DNA of 64,000 bases from DATFKA01 sp042095835. GTDB taxonomy: Bacteria; Bacteroidota; Bacteroidia; Chitinophagales; Saprospiraceae. The position numbers were made by a program, and so were the translations under genes. The stretch spans positions 24,193 through 88,192 of the forward strand of contig JBELML010000011.1 in assembly GCA_042095835.1 (NCBI GenBank). Reading direction: 5' to 3'. The notes under the pieces are model-generated. The model did no database searches. It was not told the DNA's origin and was given only the letters and a program-made list of their open reading frames with translations. Every line of letters begins with the position of its first letter. Within the stretch, counting starts at the first letter, position 1. Positions 9,201 through 17,581 of this stretch are shown piece by piece.

Positions 9201-9603
9201 TTTGTGTTTGTTCTTCGGTAGCGATGTCCATAATCCAAGCATTCTCTGCTCCGCTTTTGTCGGAAGTAAATGCCAGCATTTTCCCATCAGGGCTAAATCG
9301 AGGATTGGTTTCGTAAGCTAGCCCTTTGGTTACTCTTTTAGCCTTTCCACCTGTAATGGGGAGCAGGTAGATATCGCCCATCATATCGAAGGTGATTTGC
9401 TGGCCATCGGGACTCACATCAAGATTAAGCCAAGTCCCTTCTGTTGTCTTGAGATGAAGGGTTCGTCCAGGTTCCAATGGGAGTTCCTTGGTCGCTTTTT
9501 TAGGTTTGGTGGTATCTTTTTTTGTAATTGTAGTGTCTTGTGCAAGGGTCGAACTTGCACAGCACAGAAGGAAGGCTAGAGACAGCCAGTAGGATTTTAT
9601 CAT
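6223..9603 (-). CDS. Secreted TolB-type beta-propeller fused to a metal-dependent amidohydrolase
   Basis: This 1126-residue protein has a signal peptide (1-21, ending STLAQ). The N-terminal ~600 residues contain repeated PD40/WD40-like blades (WLNLDVSPDGQQITFD, NPRFSPDGKMLAFTSD, TPTLSPDGKWLVYGT). A very charged Lys/Glu linker (~665-710) follows, then an amidohydrolase barrel (~715-1090) with the metal motif DTHAHMW, YGVTTTRDP and the late GVGSHGQLQGLG, and a typical SIEVGKIADLLILDKNP end. The fusion is common in Bacteroidota and Proteobacteria and is usually annotated as an imidazolonepropionase-like or dipeptidase-like amidohydrolase. Substrate and location (periplasm or outside) are inferred. 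No partner gene is evident next to it. Confidence 0.92.
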   Translation of the reverse strand: MIKSYWLSLAFLLCCASSTLAQDTTITKKDTTKPKKATKELPLEPGRTLHLKTTEGTWLNLDVSPDGQQITFDMMGDIYLLPITGGKAKRVTKGLAYETNPRFSPDGKMLAFTSDKSGAENAWIMDIATEEQTQISKDKDKYCQAVEWTPDGNYLIVAKGGRALKLHMFHKDGGSGTQLIKAPAGMKTIEPAFGKDPRYIWFSRRNGDWNYNAQLPQYQLAVFDKETSEMTTKTNRYGSAFTPTLSPDGKWLVYGTRHNTETGLVKRNLETGEEDWLAYPVQRDEQESRARLGVYPGMSFTPDSKQVIAYYGGKIWSIPVEGGEAKNIPFEVDEKLDFGPEVFFDFPISDDKEMEVTQIRDAVMSPDGQQMVFSALNRLYIMDYPDGKPQRLTNNDFTEAQPVWNGDGTAIAFITWEGQEGNIYKVAPTAGAQPTKLTTNGGYYSQLAWDSKSNRIIFITGPAQAFQDAIGPSAFGTQNDIAWIEGDGGATTIIKAAGGRGAPHFVDTNDRVYMYHGSKGLISMRWDGTDEKSHLKVTGIMTYPALNLNHCMMVETHTEPQRKPSNAAVIKMAPKGDKALAKINNDIYVVTVPPIGGKAATISVANPKGAAFPSWKLTELGGEFPEWDEEGRKVFWSLGNAHFSYDLDDAKAKEEEIKQKKKEEAEKAKEKKEEGDEEKKEEKKEDDAYKAEEIRVKVMVEKDMPEGQVLLKGARIITMKGDLVLEKGDVLIENNRIKALDRSGKIKVDKAVKVMDMRGKTIVPGFVDTHAHMWPNWGIHKNQIWIYAANLAYGVTTTRDPQTATTDVLTYGDMVDAGEMLGPRVYSTGPGVGFWAYNIKSLKHARSVLKQYSAYYNTKTIKMYMTGNRQHRQWIIQAAKEQGLMPTTEGALDFKLNMTQMLDGYPGHEHAFPIYPIYDDVIQLVKQSQMTYTPTLLVAYGGPWAEEYFYATEDVQGDQKLNHFTPKAELDAKSRRRGSWFMEEEHVFQRHATFVKDLVEAGGISGVGSHGQLQGLGYHWELWAMAAGGISNLDALKTATILGAKGIGLDKDLGSIEVGKIADLLILDKNPLTDIRNSNTIKYIMKNGRLYQGDSLDEIYPRQRKAPNFDWNGSGPGVSLPGIGNE

Positions 9604-9650
9604 TACAATCTATCGTTTGATGGACTGTAAAATAAAAAATATCAGCGATA

Positions 9651-10139
9651 CTATTGAATTTGCAGGAGGTCTATGCGCCTAGTTCGCTCCAAGAGGACCA
9701 AAGGTATATCTATCAGGTTTAAAGAATAGGTATACAGTTTCTCTTTTGAAGGGGAGCTTATACCTTTCACTCTAGACAAGGCTAAGTCAAACTGACCAAT
9801 ACAGTCATTCCGTCGATCATATAATCCTAAGAGGATAAAGTTCTTTTTCTTCCCTTTTACCTTTTGAATTTGGATCGGCTGCCTACTTATAAATTCAAAA
9901 TGCCAAGTTTGAAAAGCCATTCCGTTAGCAGAATTAAAATCTCCATCATAAAAGTAGTCTTTATAAGCTCTTTTAATCAATAATTGATCTTCGACTACCA
10001 ATGCCATTGAATCCGTACTTATTCTGAAGCTAGTTTGGTGGGCTCCCAATTCAGTTGTAAGAACCTGAGCACTCAGGTTTATGGAGATTAAACTTAGTAG
10101 GGCAAAGAGAGGAATTAGTTTTAGTTTAGCTTTATGCAT
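9651..10139 (-). CDS. Small secreted protein of unknown function
   Basis: This 162-residue protein has an N-terminal signal (residues ~4-24, ending NLSAQ) and a mature part with alternating hydrophobic and polar segments suggesting beta strands (AFQTWHFEFISRQPIQIQKV, FILLGLYDRRNDC). No family was recognised and no catalytic motif is visible. It lies between the TlpA-like gene and the amidohydrolase on the same strand, 55 bases after the former, and could be co-transcribed with it. Confidence 0.6.
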   Translation of the reverse strand: MHKAKLKLIPLFALLSLISINLSAQVLTTELGAHQTSFRISTDSMALVVEDQLLIKRAYKDYFYDGDFNSANGMAFQTWHFEFISRQPIQIQKVKGKKKNFILLGLYDRRNDCIGQFDLALSRVKGISSPSKEKLYTYSLNLIDIPLVLLERTRRIDLLQIQ

Positions 10140-10194
10140 CTATTATCTGTTAATGATGGGAGCCTGAATATGTTAAGCTCCCAATATTTTTCAG

Positions 10195-11646
10195 TTAGCG
10201 ATCATCGCCTTCTGCTTCTTTCTCTTTTTTATTCATTTCGATAATCTTATCCATGACTTCCTCCAATTGCTCTGCCCCAATTTTCTTCATAATGATTTCT
10301 TTGTCCTTATTGAGGATGTACATCTGTGGTGTAGTTTTTACATCATAATCTAGCATATACAAGCCATAGGGATCGACCGTATGCATCCAGTCTTCTACTT
10401 CATTCTCTTTGATATAATCCCAACAACCTGGAATCTCTTTCCCTTGTTTGGTACAGATGCTATATATCTTGACGCCTTGGTCCTTGTATTTGTTGTAGAA
10501 ATCGCGCATAAATGGTGTAGACTTTTTACAATGTCCACAATCGTATCTCCAAAAATAGACGATGGTGTATTCTGCATTCACATCATACATTTCTACTTTT
10601 GTTCCATCTTGACGTTGAGATTTGATATTTGGCGCTTTTTTCCCAATCAGTAGAGGCTCCAATTTTTTAGCATCTTTCAGGATTTTGCCCAACTGCTCTT
10701 GCTCTACCCAATCTGCCTTCCCTTTACCATAATAATTCAAAGCCAAGTGTACGTATACCGCATCCATCCCTACTACTTTGGAGGAGGCATATTTATTGAG
10801 GTAGTGGATTAAAAAGAATTTATAAGTTTCGGGCGATGGTTCTATTTTATCTAAAAGATCATCCATTGCATTCTTCAGGGAATCTGGAGTTTGGAAATGT
10901 AATTTCTCGATATAGGTGTTGATCTTCTCGAAAAAGAAAGGTGTACGGATCAGTCTTTGGTCCGCAACATCGATATGGTCGAAGTAATGCTGTCTATGGA
11001 AATACCAATTTTTCCTTTGCACTTCTTCCTCGGCACCCTCAAAAGCCGGAGGACTAGGTACAGGCTTATTGGAATTGATAATCAAGGCTGTAAAACTCTT
11101 AGGGTGCTTGGCAACCAAATCGCTTTGAAAATCCTGGACTTTCTGATTCAGCTGATTGATTTGGCCTTCTATTTTTTGTTTTTCAGCTTTATCTTTGGCC
11201 TCAGCATAGGCCTTTTGCAGCTTTTCTGATGCAGGTCTGGCATCCCCTAAGTATTTCAAATAGGAATAGAACAATTCATTCTCAGGAGCATTCTCAAATT
11301 CGAGATTTTTGGTCAATTCTGCTTTCTTTGTTTGCACCTTAAAAAACTGCTCCGTTTGATCTATCAACAGTTGGAAGTAATTATTGTCTGGTTGCAGAAC
11401 AACAAGGTACATGCCAGGATCAAGCGCTTCTTCTCCTTCGAAAACATAGGTGCCTTGGTCATTGACGTAGGCAGTATCTTTTAGGAGTGTTTTATCACCA
11501 TAATAAAAACCAAGCATCAGGCTTTTCTCTTCATAACCCTCTATTCCAATTTCGATTCGATGTCCATTCTGTGCGGAAAGATTCGCCGTTAGGCAAAAGA
11601 AGAGTAGTATAAAGTATATACGGTTCATAGAAGATTTTTTGTTCAT
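10195..11646 (-). CDS. TlpA-like thiol-disulfide protein with long N-terminal domains
   Basis: This ~483-residue exported protein starts at the Met at 11646 or 11628; a longer reading from 11664 adds residues before the signal peptide. The signal ends NLSAQ. The N-terminal half looks like DUF4369 (a beta domain after the signal, with YGDKTLLKDTAYVNDQGTYV) followed by an all-helical DUF5106-like region. The C-terminal ~150 residues form a thioredoxin fold with the redox motif DCGHCKKS and the cis-Pro loop KTTPQMYIL. Such proteins reduce or isomerise disulfides in the periplasm. The CGHC motif resembles that of disulfide isomerases. No cytochrome maturation genes are nearby. Confidence 0.9.
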   Translation of the reverse strand: MNKKSSMNRIYFILLFFCLTANLSAQNGHRIEIGIEGYEEKSLMLGFYYGDKTLLKDTAYVNDQGTYVFEGEEALDPGMYLVVLQPDNNYFQLLIDQTEQFFKVQTKKAELTKNLEFENAPENELFYSYLKYLGDARPASEKLQKAYAEAKDKAEKQKIEGQINQLNQKVQDFQSDLVAKHPKSFTALIINSNKPVPSPPAFEGAEEEVQRKNWYFHRQHYFDHIDVADQRLIRTPFFFEKINTYIEKLHFQTPDSLKNAMDDLLDKIEPSPETYKFFLIHYLNKYASSKVVGMDAVYVHLALNYYGKGKADWVEQEQLGKILKDAKKLEPLLIGKKAPNIKSQRQDGTKVEMYDVNAEYTIVYFWRYDCGHCKKSTPFMRDFYNKYKDQGVKIYSICTKQGKEIPGCWDYIKENEVEDWMHTVDPYGLYMLDYDVKTTPQMYILNKDKEIIMKKIGAEQLEEVMDKIIEMNKKEKEAEGDDR

Positions 11647-11753
11647 ATGCATAAAGTCAAACACAAGGGAATTATTGTGCGAAATGCTCCCACAAATATC
11701 TAGTAATTTCAGCGCTTATTCTGTTATTGGATTGTTAAGTAACAATTGAAGCG

Positions 11754-12707
11754 TTAATCCTCAGAGACATTATCCTGGTTGGCTAGTAGAAATAAGACCG
11801 CCATGCGGATGGCTACTCCATTTTGAACCTGTTCTAAAATAATCGAATGCTTAGAATCTGCCACCTCACTCGTAATCTCCACTCCCCGATTGATAGGCCC
11901 AGGGTGCATAATGACAATCTTTTTGTCTAAATCGTCGAGTAATTGCTTGTTGACTCCAAAGTATTGAGCGTATTCGCGCAAAGTTGGAAAGTATTTGATA
12001 TCCTGGCGCTCTAATTGGATACGCAGGATATTGGCAATATCACACCAAGCCAGCGTCTTTTTCACATCATAAGATACCCTTACACCTAGCTCATCAATGT
12101 GTTTTGGAATAAGTGTTGGAGGGCCACACACTTCTACTTCTGCTCCCAATTTTTTGAGGCAAAAAATATTACTCAAGGCTACCCGAGAATGTAGAATATC
12201 TCCAAGAATAGCTACTTTTTTACCACGCAAATCTCCAACTTGCTCTCGCATCGAAAAAGCATCGAGTAAAGCCTGGGTAGGATGCTCGTGAGTCCCATCT
12301 CCGGCATTGATAATGTTGGCATCAATATGTTGAGCCAGGAACTGATGTGCTCCTGGAGCTGGATGCCGCATCACCACCATATCTACCTTCATCGATAGGA
12401 TATTATTCACGGTATCCAAGAGCGTCTCCCCTTTTTTTACAGAAGAGGAAGAGGCCGAGAAGTTCACGACATCTGCCGAAAGTCTTTTTTCTGCCAATTC
12501 AAAAGAAATGCGCGTGCGAGTGGAGTTCTCAAAAAACAGGTTGGCAATCGTAACGTCCCGCAGGGAAGGTACCTTCTTGATAGGACGATTGATGACATCC
12601 TTAAAGCGCTCTGCCGTGTAGAAAATTAAATTAATATCCTCTGGAGTTAAATCTTTGATTCCCAAGAGGTGTTTGGAACTTAATTTTTGAGCAGGCTGGG
12701 TAGACAT
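11754..12707 (-). CDS. pyrB: Aspartate carbamoyltransferase catalytic subunit
   Basis: This 317-residue enzyme of pyrimidine synthesis condenses carbamoyl phosphate and aspartate. Seen are the carbamoyl-phosphate loop FFENSTRTRISFELAEKRL, the SxxKGE loop (SVKKGETLLDT), GTHEHPTQALLD, and the late MHPGPINRGVEI. The length is normal for the class without a bound regulatory chain, and no pyrI is present here. pyrR lies 69 bases upstream on the same strand, so the two are probably transcribed together as in many bacteria. Confidence 0.97.
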   Translation of the reverse strand: MSTQPAQKLSSKHLLGIKDLTPEDINLIFYTAERFKDVINRPIKKVPSLRDVTIANLFFENSTRTRISFELAEKRLSADVVNFSASSSSVKKGETLLDTVNNILSMKVDMVVMRHPAPGAHQFLAQHIDANIINAGDGTHEHPTQALLDAFSMREQVGDLRGKKVAILGDILHSRVALSNIFCLKKLGAEVEVCGPPTLIPKHIDELGVRVSYDVKKTLAWCDIANILRIQLERQDIKYFPTLREYAQYFGVNKQLLDDLDKKIVIMHPGPINRGVEITSEVADSKHSIILEQVQNGVAIRMAVLFLLANQDNVSED

Positions 12708-12776
12708 TTGCGATGTATTGTGTTATGGAGATTTTTCATGGCAATGATTAGGGCATATCACTCTAAATCATCAACA

Positions 12777-13352
12777 TCAAGTTTTTATCGTTTGCTTATA
12801 TGCTTCCTTATTTTTGAAGAGGATGACCTCTCCGGGTGTAAAATCCTCCTCCCAACCTACGTAGACATAGGCTTCATCTACTGCATCGATCTGCATACCA
12901 GTAAAAGTAGAGTTAATCGGCAGATGACGGTTGAACCTACGGTCGATCAAAGAGAGCAGCTCTACTCTACCTGGTCTACCGTAGTGATTCAATGCAGTAA
13001 GCCCGGCTTGGACGGTCCTGCCAGTGTACAAGACATCATCTACCAAGATGACATTCTTCTTTTCTACCAAAAAATTGATGTCTGTAACATAAGCCTCTAG
13101 TGGCTTCTCCCGCCTCCTGAAGTCATCTCTATAAAAGGTGATATCCAATTTACCAATCAGCAATTCTGCCTTTGGAAGTTCCTCTTGTAAGATTTGACCG
13201 ATACAATTAGCGAGGTAAATCCCCCTCGGCTGCAATCCAATCAAACAAGTATTAGAGAAATCATCAAACTCCTCAATAAGCTCATAGGCCAATCGCTGAA
13301 CGATCAGCTGGAAGTGCCGTTTTTGAAGGATTACTCTTGATGTTTCTTCCAT
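12777..13352 (-). CDS. pyrR: PyrR-type uracil phosphoribosyltransferase/pyrimidine regulator
   Basis: This 191-residue member of the type I phosphoribosyltransferases has the PRPP-binding motif VILVDDVLYTGRTVQAGL and the PyrR-typical VELLSLIDRRFNRHLPI and LPINSTFTG. In Gram-positive bacteria PyrR binds pyr mRNA and also makes UMP; in Bacteroidota the regulatory role is less established. It is upstream of pyrB on the same strand, which supports a pyrimidine role. I saw no clear PyrR-type antiterminator stem-loop in the 69-base gap before pyrB. Confidence 0.95.
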   Translation of the reverse strand: MEETSRVILQKRHFQLIVQRLAYELIEEFDDFSNTCLIGLQPRGIYLANCIGQILQEELPKAELLIGKLDITFYRDDFRRREKPLEAYVTDINFLVEKKNVILVDDVLYTGRTVQAGLTALNHYGRPGRVELLSLIDRRFNRHLPINSTFTGMQIDAVDEAYVYVGWEEDFTPGEVILFKNKEAYKQTIKT

Positions 13353-13373
13353 AATAATGGTTTTAATTAGACG

Positions 13374-15050
13374 TTATTTTTTCTTTTTCGACTTCGACCA
13401 AGAATCTTTTAGTGTGACCGTCTGGTTGAATACTGGTTTCTCGGCAGTTGTATCTACATCTACGCAGAAGTAGCCTTTCCTCATGAATTGAAGTCTCGTA
13501 CCCGCTTCGGCTCCCTGTAAACTAGGCTCAACATAAGCTTTCTCAATCACCTTCAAGGAATCTGGATTTAGGAACTCCATAAAGTCTTTATCTGGATCGC
13601 TTAATGGTTCTGGATTTGTAAAGAGCGTACTATAGAGGCGTACTTCAGCTTCGACTGCATGTTCTACCGATACCCAATGCAGGGTTCCTTTTGCCTTAAC
13701 CCCAGAAGTATCTTGCCCAGATTTGCTATCTGGATAGTAGCTACAATGTACTTCTAGTATTTCGCCACTTGCTTCATCTTTCACAAAACCATCGCAATGA
13801 AGAATATAGGCGTTTTTAAGCCGTACATTCCGACCTGGGCCTAAGCGGAAAAATTTCTTTGGCGGATCTTCCATAAAATCCTCGCGCTCAATATACAGCA
13901 CTTTGGAGAAAGGCATTTCGCGAGTAGCACCGCTTTCCTCCTCCGGGTTGTTAACTGCTGTCATATATTCAGTCTCTCCCTCTGGATAATTGGTGACCAC
14001 CAATTTGAGTGGATTCAGTACGGCCATCACCCGATCAGTTTCTCTATTGAGTTGCTCTCTTACGAAATACTCTAGCAAACTCAACTCAATGACATTATCT
14101 CTTTTGGCCACTCCAGTACGCTCACAAAAATTAACGATCGCCTCAGGTGGATAGCCTCTACGGCGTAGTCCTGCAATGGTAGGCATTCTTGGGTCGTCCC
14201 ATCCAGTGACGATACCCTCCTCTACTAGCTTTAGCAATCTACGCTTGGAGGTGATCATATAAGCTACATTCATCCGAGCAAATTCAATTTGTCTGGATGG
14301 ATATATTTCTAATTGCTCAATCAACCAATTATACAATGGTCGATGATGTCTAAACTCCAAAGAACAAAGCGAATGGGTCACATTTTCAATCGAATCAGAC
14401 TGCCCGTGGGCAAAATCATACATAGGATAGATCGGCCACTTATCACCAGTACGATGATGATGAGCCTGCTTGATACGATACAGCACAGGGTCTCGCATAT
14501 GTAGATTTGGAGAGCTCATATCAATTTTTGCTCTCAGTACTCGGGAGCCATCTGCAAATTCTCCTTTAGCCATTCGCTGGAAAAGATCAAGGTTCTCTGC
14601 GATACTACGGTTCCGATAAGGACTATTTGTACCAGTTTTGGTCGTATCTCCTTTCATCTCAGCCATTTCTTCTGGCGTAGAATCATCTACATAAGCCAGG
14701 CCTTTTTGGACTAAATCTATGGCAAAATCGTAAAGCTGATCAAAATAATCAGAAGCAAAGAACTCTCCATCCCATTGAAATCCTAGCCAAGCAACATCCC
14801 TACGGATACTATCAACAAATTCGGTACTTTCTGTGGTTGGATTGGTATCATCGAAACGCAGATTACATTTACCGCCATACTTTTGGGCGATGCCAAAAGA
14901 GATGGTGATTGCCTTGGCGTGACCGATATGCAGATAACCATTGGGCTCAGGAGGAAAGCGGGTCTGGATAGCGGTATGCTTTCCAGACTCGATATCTTCT
15001 TCGACGATAACTTCTATAAAATTCAGTGATTTATCTTCACTATTACTCAT
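13374..15050 (-). CDS. glnS: Glutamine--tRNA ligase
   Basis: This 558-residue class I aminoacyl-tRNA synthetase has the HIGH signature in PEPNGYLHIGHAKAI, the active-site segment KCNLRFDDTNPTTE, and a KMSKS-type loop AYMITSKRRLLKLV. A beta-barrel anticodon-binding C-terminal part (~345-550) completes the normal E. coli-type length. It is the third gene of the apparent run argS-glnS-pyrR-pyrB on the minus strand, 6 bases after argS. Possession of GlnRS means glutaminyl-tRNA can be charged directly. Confidence 0.97.
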   Translation of the reverse strand: MSNSEDKSLNFIEVIVEEDIESGKHTAIQTRFPPEPNGYLHIGHAKAITISFGIAQKYGGKCNLRFDDTNPTTESTEFVDSIRRDVAWLGFQWDGEFFASDYFDQLYDFAIDLVQKGLAYVDDSTPEEMAEMKGDTTKTGTNSPYRNRSIAENLDLFQRMAKGEFADGSRVLRAKIDMSSPNLHMRDPVLYRIKQAHHHRTGDKWPIYPMYDFAHGQSDSIENVTHSLCSLEFRHHRPLYNWLIEQLEIYPSRQIEFARMNVAYMITSKRRLLKLVEEGIVTGWDDPRMPTIAGLRRRGYPPEAIVNFCERTGVAKRDNVIELSLLEYFVREQLNRETDRVMAVLNPLKLVVTNYPEGETEYMTAVNNPEEESGATREMPFSKVLYIEREDFMEDPPKKFFRLGPGRNVRLKNAYILHCDGFVKDEASGEILEVHCSYYPDSKSGQDTSGVKAKGTLHWVSVEHAVEAEVRLYSTLFTNPEPLSDPDKDFMEFLNPDSLKVIEKAYVEPSLQGAEAGTRLQFMRKGYFCVDVDTTAEKPVFNQTVTLKDSWSKSKKKK

Positions 15051-15056
15051 AAGACT

Positions 15057-16901
15057 TTACATTTTTTCAGGCATACCAATTCCTAATAAATCCATTCCAG
15101 AAGCCAGGGTATGGGCAACTGCTTTACTCAATTCTATTCTAAAAGCTTTAGCTGCTTCTGTTGGTGCTTTTAAGATAGAATAATCTGTATAAAATTTATG
15201 ATATGCTTTAGCTAAATTGTAACAATAATTTGCAATGGAACTCGGATCGTAAGATTCGGCAGACTCCGCAATCAATCCTGGATAATCGTAAAGGTTAGCA
15301 ATAAGCACCTTTTCTGCATTTTCCAATTGAGCATAGTCTTTAGCAGTGCTTAAATCCATATCCCCTGCTTTGCGTAGCACAGATTTGATCCGCACATAAG
15401 CATTTTGGACATAAGGTCCAGTTTGCCCCTGCATATCAACAGATTCCTTTGGGTTAAAGGTCATCCGTTTTTGGGGTTGGACTTTTATAATAAAGAATTT
15501 CAAGGCGGATAATCCAATCTTCTTGATGATCTCCTTTTGCTCCTCGTCGTTTAGGCCCTCGAGCGTCCCTCTCTCTTGGCTATTGTTGGCAGCCTCTTGG
15601 GTGACCTCCACCATCAGAACGTCGGCATCTACCACTGTCCCTTCCCGAGACTTCATTTTCCCGGTCGGTAGGTCTACCATTCCATAAGATAGATGAAATA
15701 GACCATCTGCGTAGGGGGCTTTCAATTTCTTCAAAATCTCGAAAAGTACTTGGAAGTGGTAGTTCTGCTCATCTGCCACGACGTAGACCATTTTATCTAC
15801 TTTATGGTCATCGTACCGCGTTTGTGCCGTACCAATATCTTGAGTCATATAGACCGAGGTACCATCGCTCCGTAGTACAAGTTTATGATCCAACTTCACA
15901 TCTTCTAAATCGATCCATACCGACTTATCTTCTTTTTGGTAAAAGATCTCCTCTATTAAGCCTTGTTCTATAAACTCCTTCCCCAGTAGATAAGTATTCG
16001 ATTCGTAGTAGAGTTGATCAAAATGAACACCAAGGTCTTTATAGGTCTCGTCGAAACCAGCATAAACCCAATTGTTCATTTTCTGCCAAAGTGCCCGCGT
16101 ATCTGGATCATTAGCTTCCCATTTGAGCAACATTTCTTTGGCTTCTCCACCTAGCGCACTGTACGCATTAAAATAAGTATTCTTATAAGCTTTGAAAAAA
16201 GCTTTTTCATCCTGCGCTTCTTTATGCTTTTCCTGGTAAACGGATTGCCCCTCCTCGCTTTCCTGCCATGCTGCGTATTCAGCTTTGAATTTCTGTTCGA
16301 AAAGCACATAATATTTACCGACAAAATGGTCGCTTTTCATATTGGCACTTTCAGGGGTGGCACCTTCTCCAAATTTTTGCCAAGCCAGCATACTTTTACA
16401 AATAGCAATGCCCCGATCATTAACGATCTGGACTTTGATCACCTCGTAGCCAGCTGCTTCTAAAATTTTAGAACTTGACCATCCTAAAAGGATATTCCGA
16501 ATATGCCCAAGGTGCAGCGGTTTATTGGTATTAGGTGATGAAAACTCGACCATTACCTTCTTGCCATTGGCTGGATGGTAACCATATTTGGCATCATTAG
16601 ACATACCCAGCAGAAATGTCTTCCAAAAGGTATCGCTGATGGTTAAATTCAGAAAACCTTTAATGACATTAAATTGAGTTACGTAGTCTACTTTTTCTAA
16701 TAGATATTGTCCTAGCTCCTCTCCTAGTTGAACAGGATTCTTGCGGGCAGCTTTGGTGAAAGGGAATACAACAACCGTATAATCACCTTCGAACTCTTTG
16801 CGTGTGCTCGAAAGGCTAATTTTTTCCGCTTTAGTCTCTACACCATACAACTCATGGACACCATGAGCTACTGCTTCCTGAAGAATCTGGATAATGTTCA
16901 T
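15057..16901 (-). CDS. argS: Arginine--tRNA ligase
   Basis: This class I synthetase is about 614 residues from the Met at 16901 (the ORF could start eight residues earlier at 16925, but homologues begin near NIIQILQEAVAHGV). Seen are the N-terminal add-1 domain, the HIGH-type motif NKPLHLGHIRNILLG, the MKSREGTVVDADVL segment that stands for KMSKS, and the C-terminal helical DALR anticodon domain with GPYVQNAYVRIKSVL. It charges tRNA-Arg in the cytosol. It is the first gene of the argS-glnS-pyrR-pyrB run. Confidence 0.97.
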   Translation of the reverse strand: MNIIQILQEAVAHGVHELYGVETKAEKISLSSTRKEFEGDYTVVVFPFTKAARKNPVQLGEELGQYLLEKVDYVTQFNVIKGFLNLTISDTFWKTFLLGMSNDAKYGYHPANGKKVMVEFSSPNTNKPLHLGHIRNILLGWSSSKILEAAGYEVIKVQIVNDRGIAICKSMLAWQKFGEGATPESANMKSDHFVGKYYVLFEQKFKAEYAAWQESEEGQSVYQEKHKEAQDEKAFFKAYKNTYFNAYSALGGEAKEMLLKWEANDPDTRALWQKMNNWVYAGFDETYKDLGVHFDQLYYESNTYLLGKEFIEQGLIEEIFYQKEDKSVWIDLEDVKLDHKLVLRSDGTSVYMTQDIGTAQTRYDDHKVDKMVYVVADEQNYHFQVLFEILKKLKAPYADGLFHLSYGMVDLPTGKMKSREGTVVDADVLMVEVTQEAANNSQERGTLEGLNDEEQKEIIKKIGLSALKFFIIKVQPQKRMTFNPKESVDMQGQTGPYVQNAYVRIKSVLRKAGDMDLSTAKDYAQLENAEKVLIANLYDYPGLIAESAESYDPSSIANYCYNLAKAYHKFYTDYSILKAPTEAAKAFRIELSKAVAHTLASGMDLLGIGMPEKM

Positions 16902-17007
16902 GCTTATTTTATTTATCATGGCCAAATCGCCTGCAAAGCTATTGAATTTGTGGCAAAAAACAACCTTGAGCTCTTGTAAGTTCCCCGTTCAGAAGATAAA
17001 ATTACGA

Positions 17008-17565
17008 CTAAGCCTCTTCCTCCTTTTTTAGGGTAAAAAAGGAGAAGATCGTCTTGCCATAATGCCGTTCCATTAGATAGTGTGGATGGGCTTTGAAATC
17101 ATGATGTGGATTGTGCTCCATGACAAACCAACCACCTGGGCGTAGGAGTTGATGTTTGAAGATGAGATCTGGAATAGTATCGAGATTGGGTAATGGATAG
17201 GGAGGCCCTGCAAATATGTAATCAAAGTCTTGAGTGCACATCGCCATAAACTTGAACACATCCCCTTTTACAATATGCAAGTAGGGCTCAACCTCCAGGT
17301 CTTTAGCCATCTTTTTAGCGAAAGCTACACAACCATAAAACTTATCTACATAAGTCACATCGGTGCTACCTCTGGAGATAAATTCATAACTATGGTTGCC
17401 TGTACCGCCAAACAAGTCTAGTACTTTGAGTTCTGCAAAGTCAAAGTTATTCATTAGAATATTGAACAGACCTTCTTTGGCGTAATCTGTGGTTGGACGA
17501 GTGGGCCAGTTCTTGGCGGGCGGTGTGAATCGTCTTCCTTTAAATTGGCCTCCTATAATTCGCAT
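17008..17565 (-). CDS. rsmD: RsmD-family 16S rRNA guanine-N2 methyltransferase, altered motif IV
   Basis: This 185-residue SAM-dependent methyltransferase has the RsmD N-terminal signature RIIGGQFKGRRF, RPTTDYAKEGLFNIL, motif I VLDLFGGTGNHSYEF, and a C-terminal IFSFFTL segment. Family members methylate G966 of 16S rRNA. The catalytic motif IV, normally DPPY, reads AGPPYPLP here: the Asp is replaced by Gly. Either the family branch uses another residue or activity is affected. It is the last gene of a three-gene run with the DUF3822 protein and a membrane-anchored hypothetical, an arrangement typical of Bacteroidota. Confidence 0.9.
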   Translation of the reverse strand: MRIIGGQFKGRRFTPPAKNWPTRPTTDYAKEGLFNILMNNFDFAELKVLDLFGGTGNHSYEFISRGSTDVTYVDKFYGCVAFAKKMAKDLEVEPYLHIVKGDVFKFMAMCTQDFDYIFAGPPYPLPNLDTIPDLIFKHQLLRPGGWFVMEHNPHHDFKAHPHYLMERHYGKTIFSFFTLKKEEEA

Positions 17566-17581
17566 ATGTACTACTTCAAGA

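Noticed and set aside
12708..12776. PyrR-binding attenuator ahead of pyrB
   Set aside because: No antiterminator/terminator stem pair with a T-run could be drawn in the 69-base gap.
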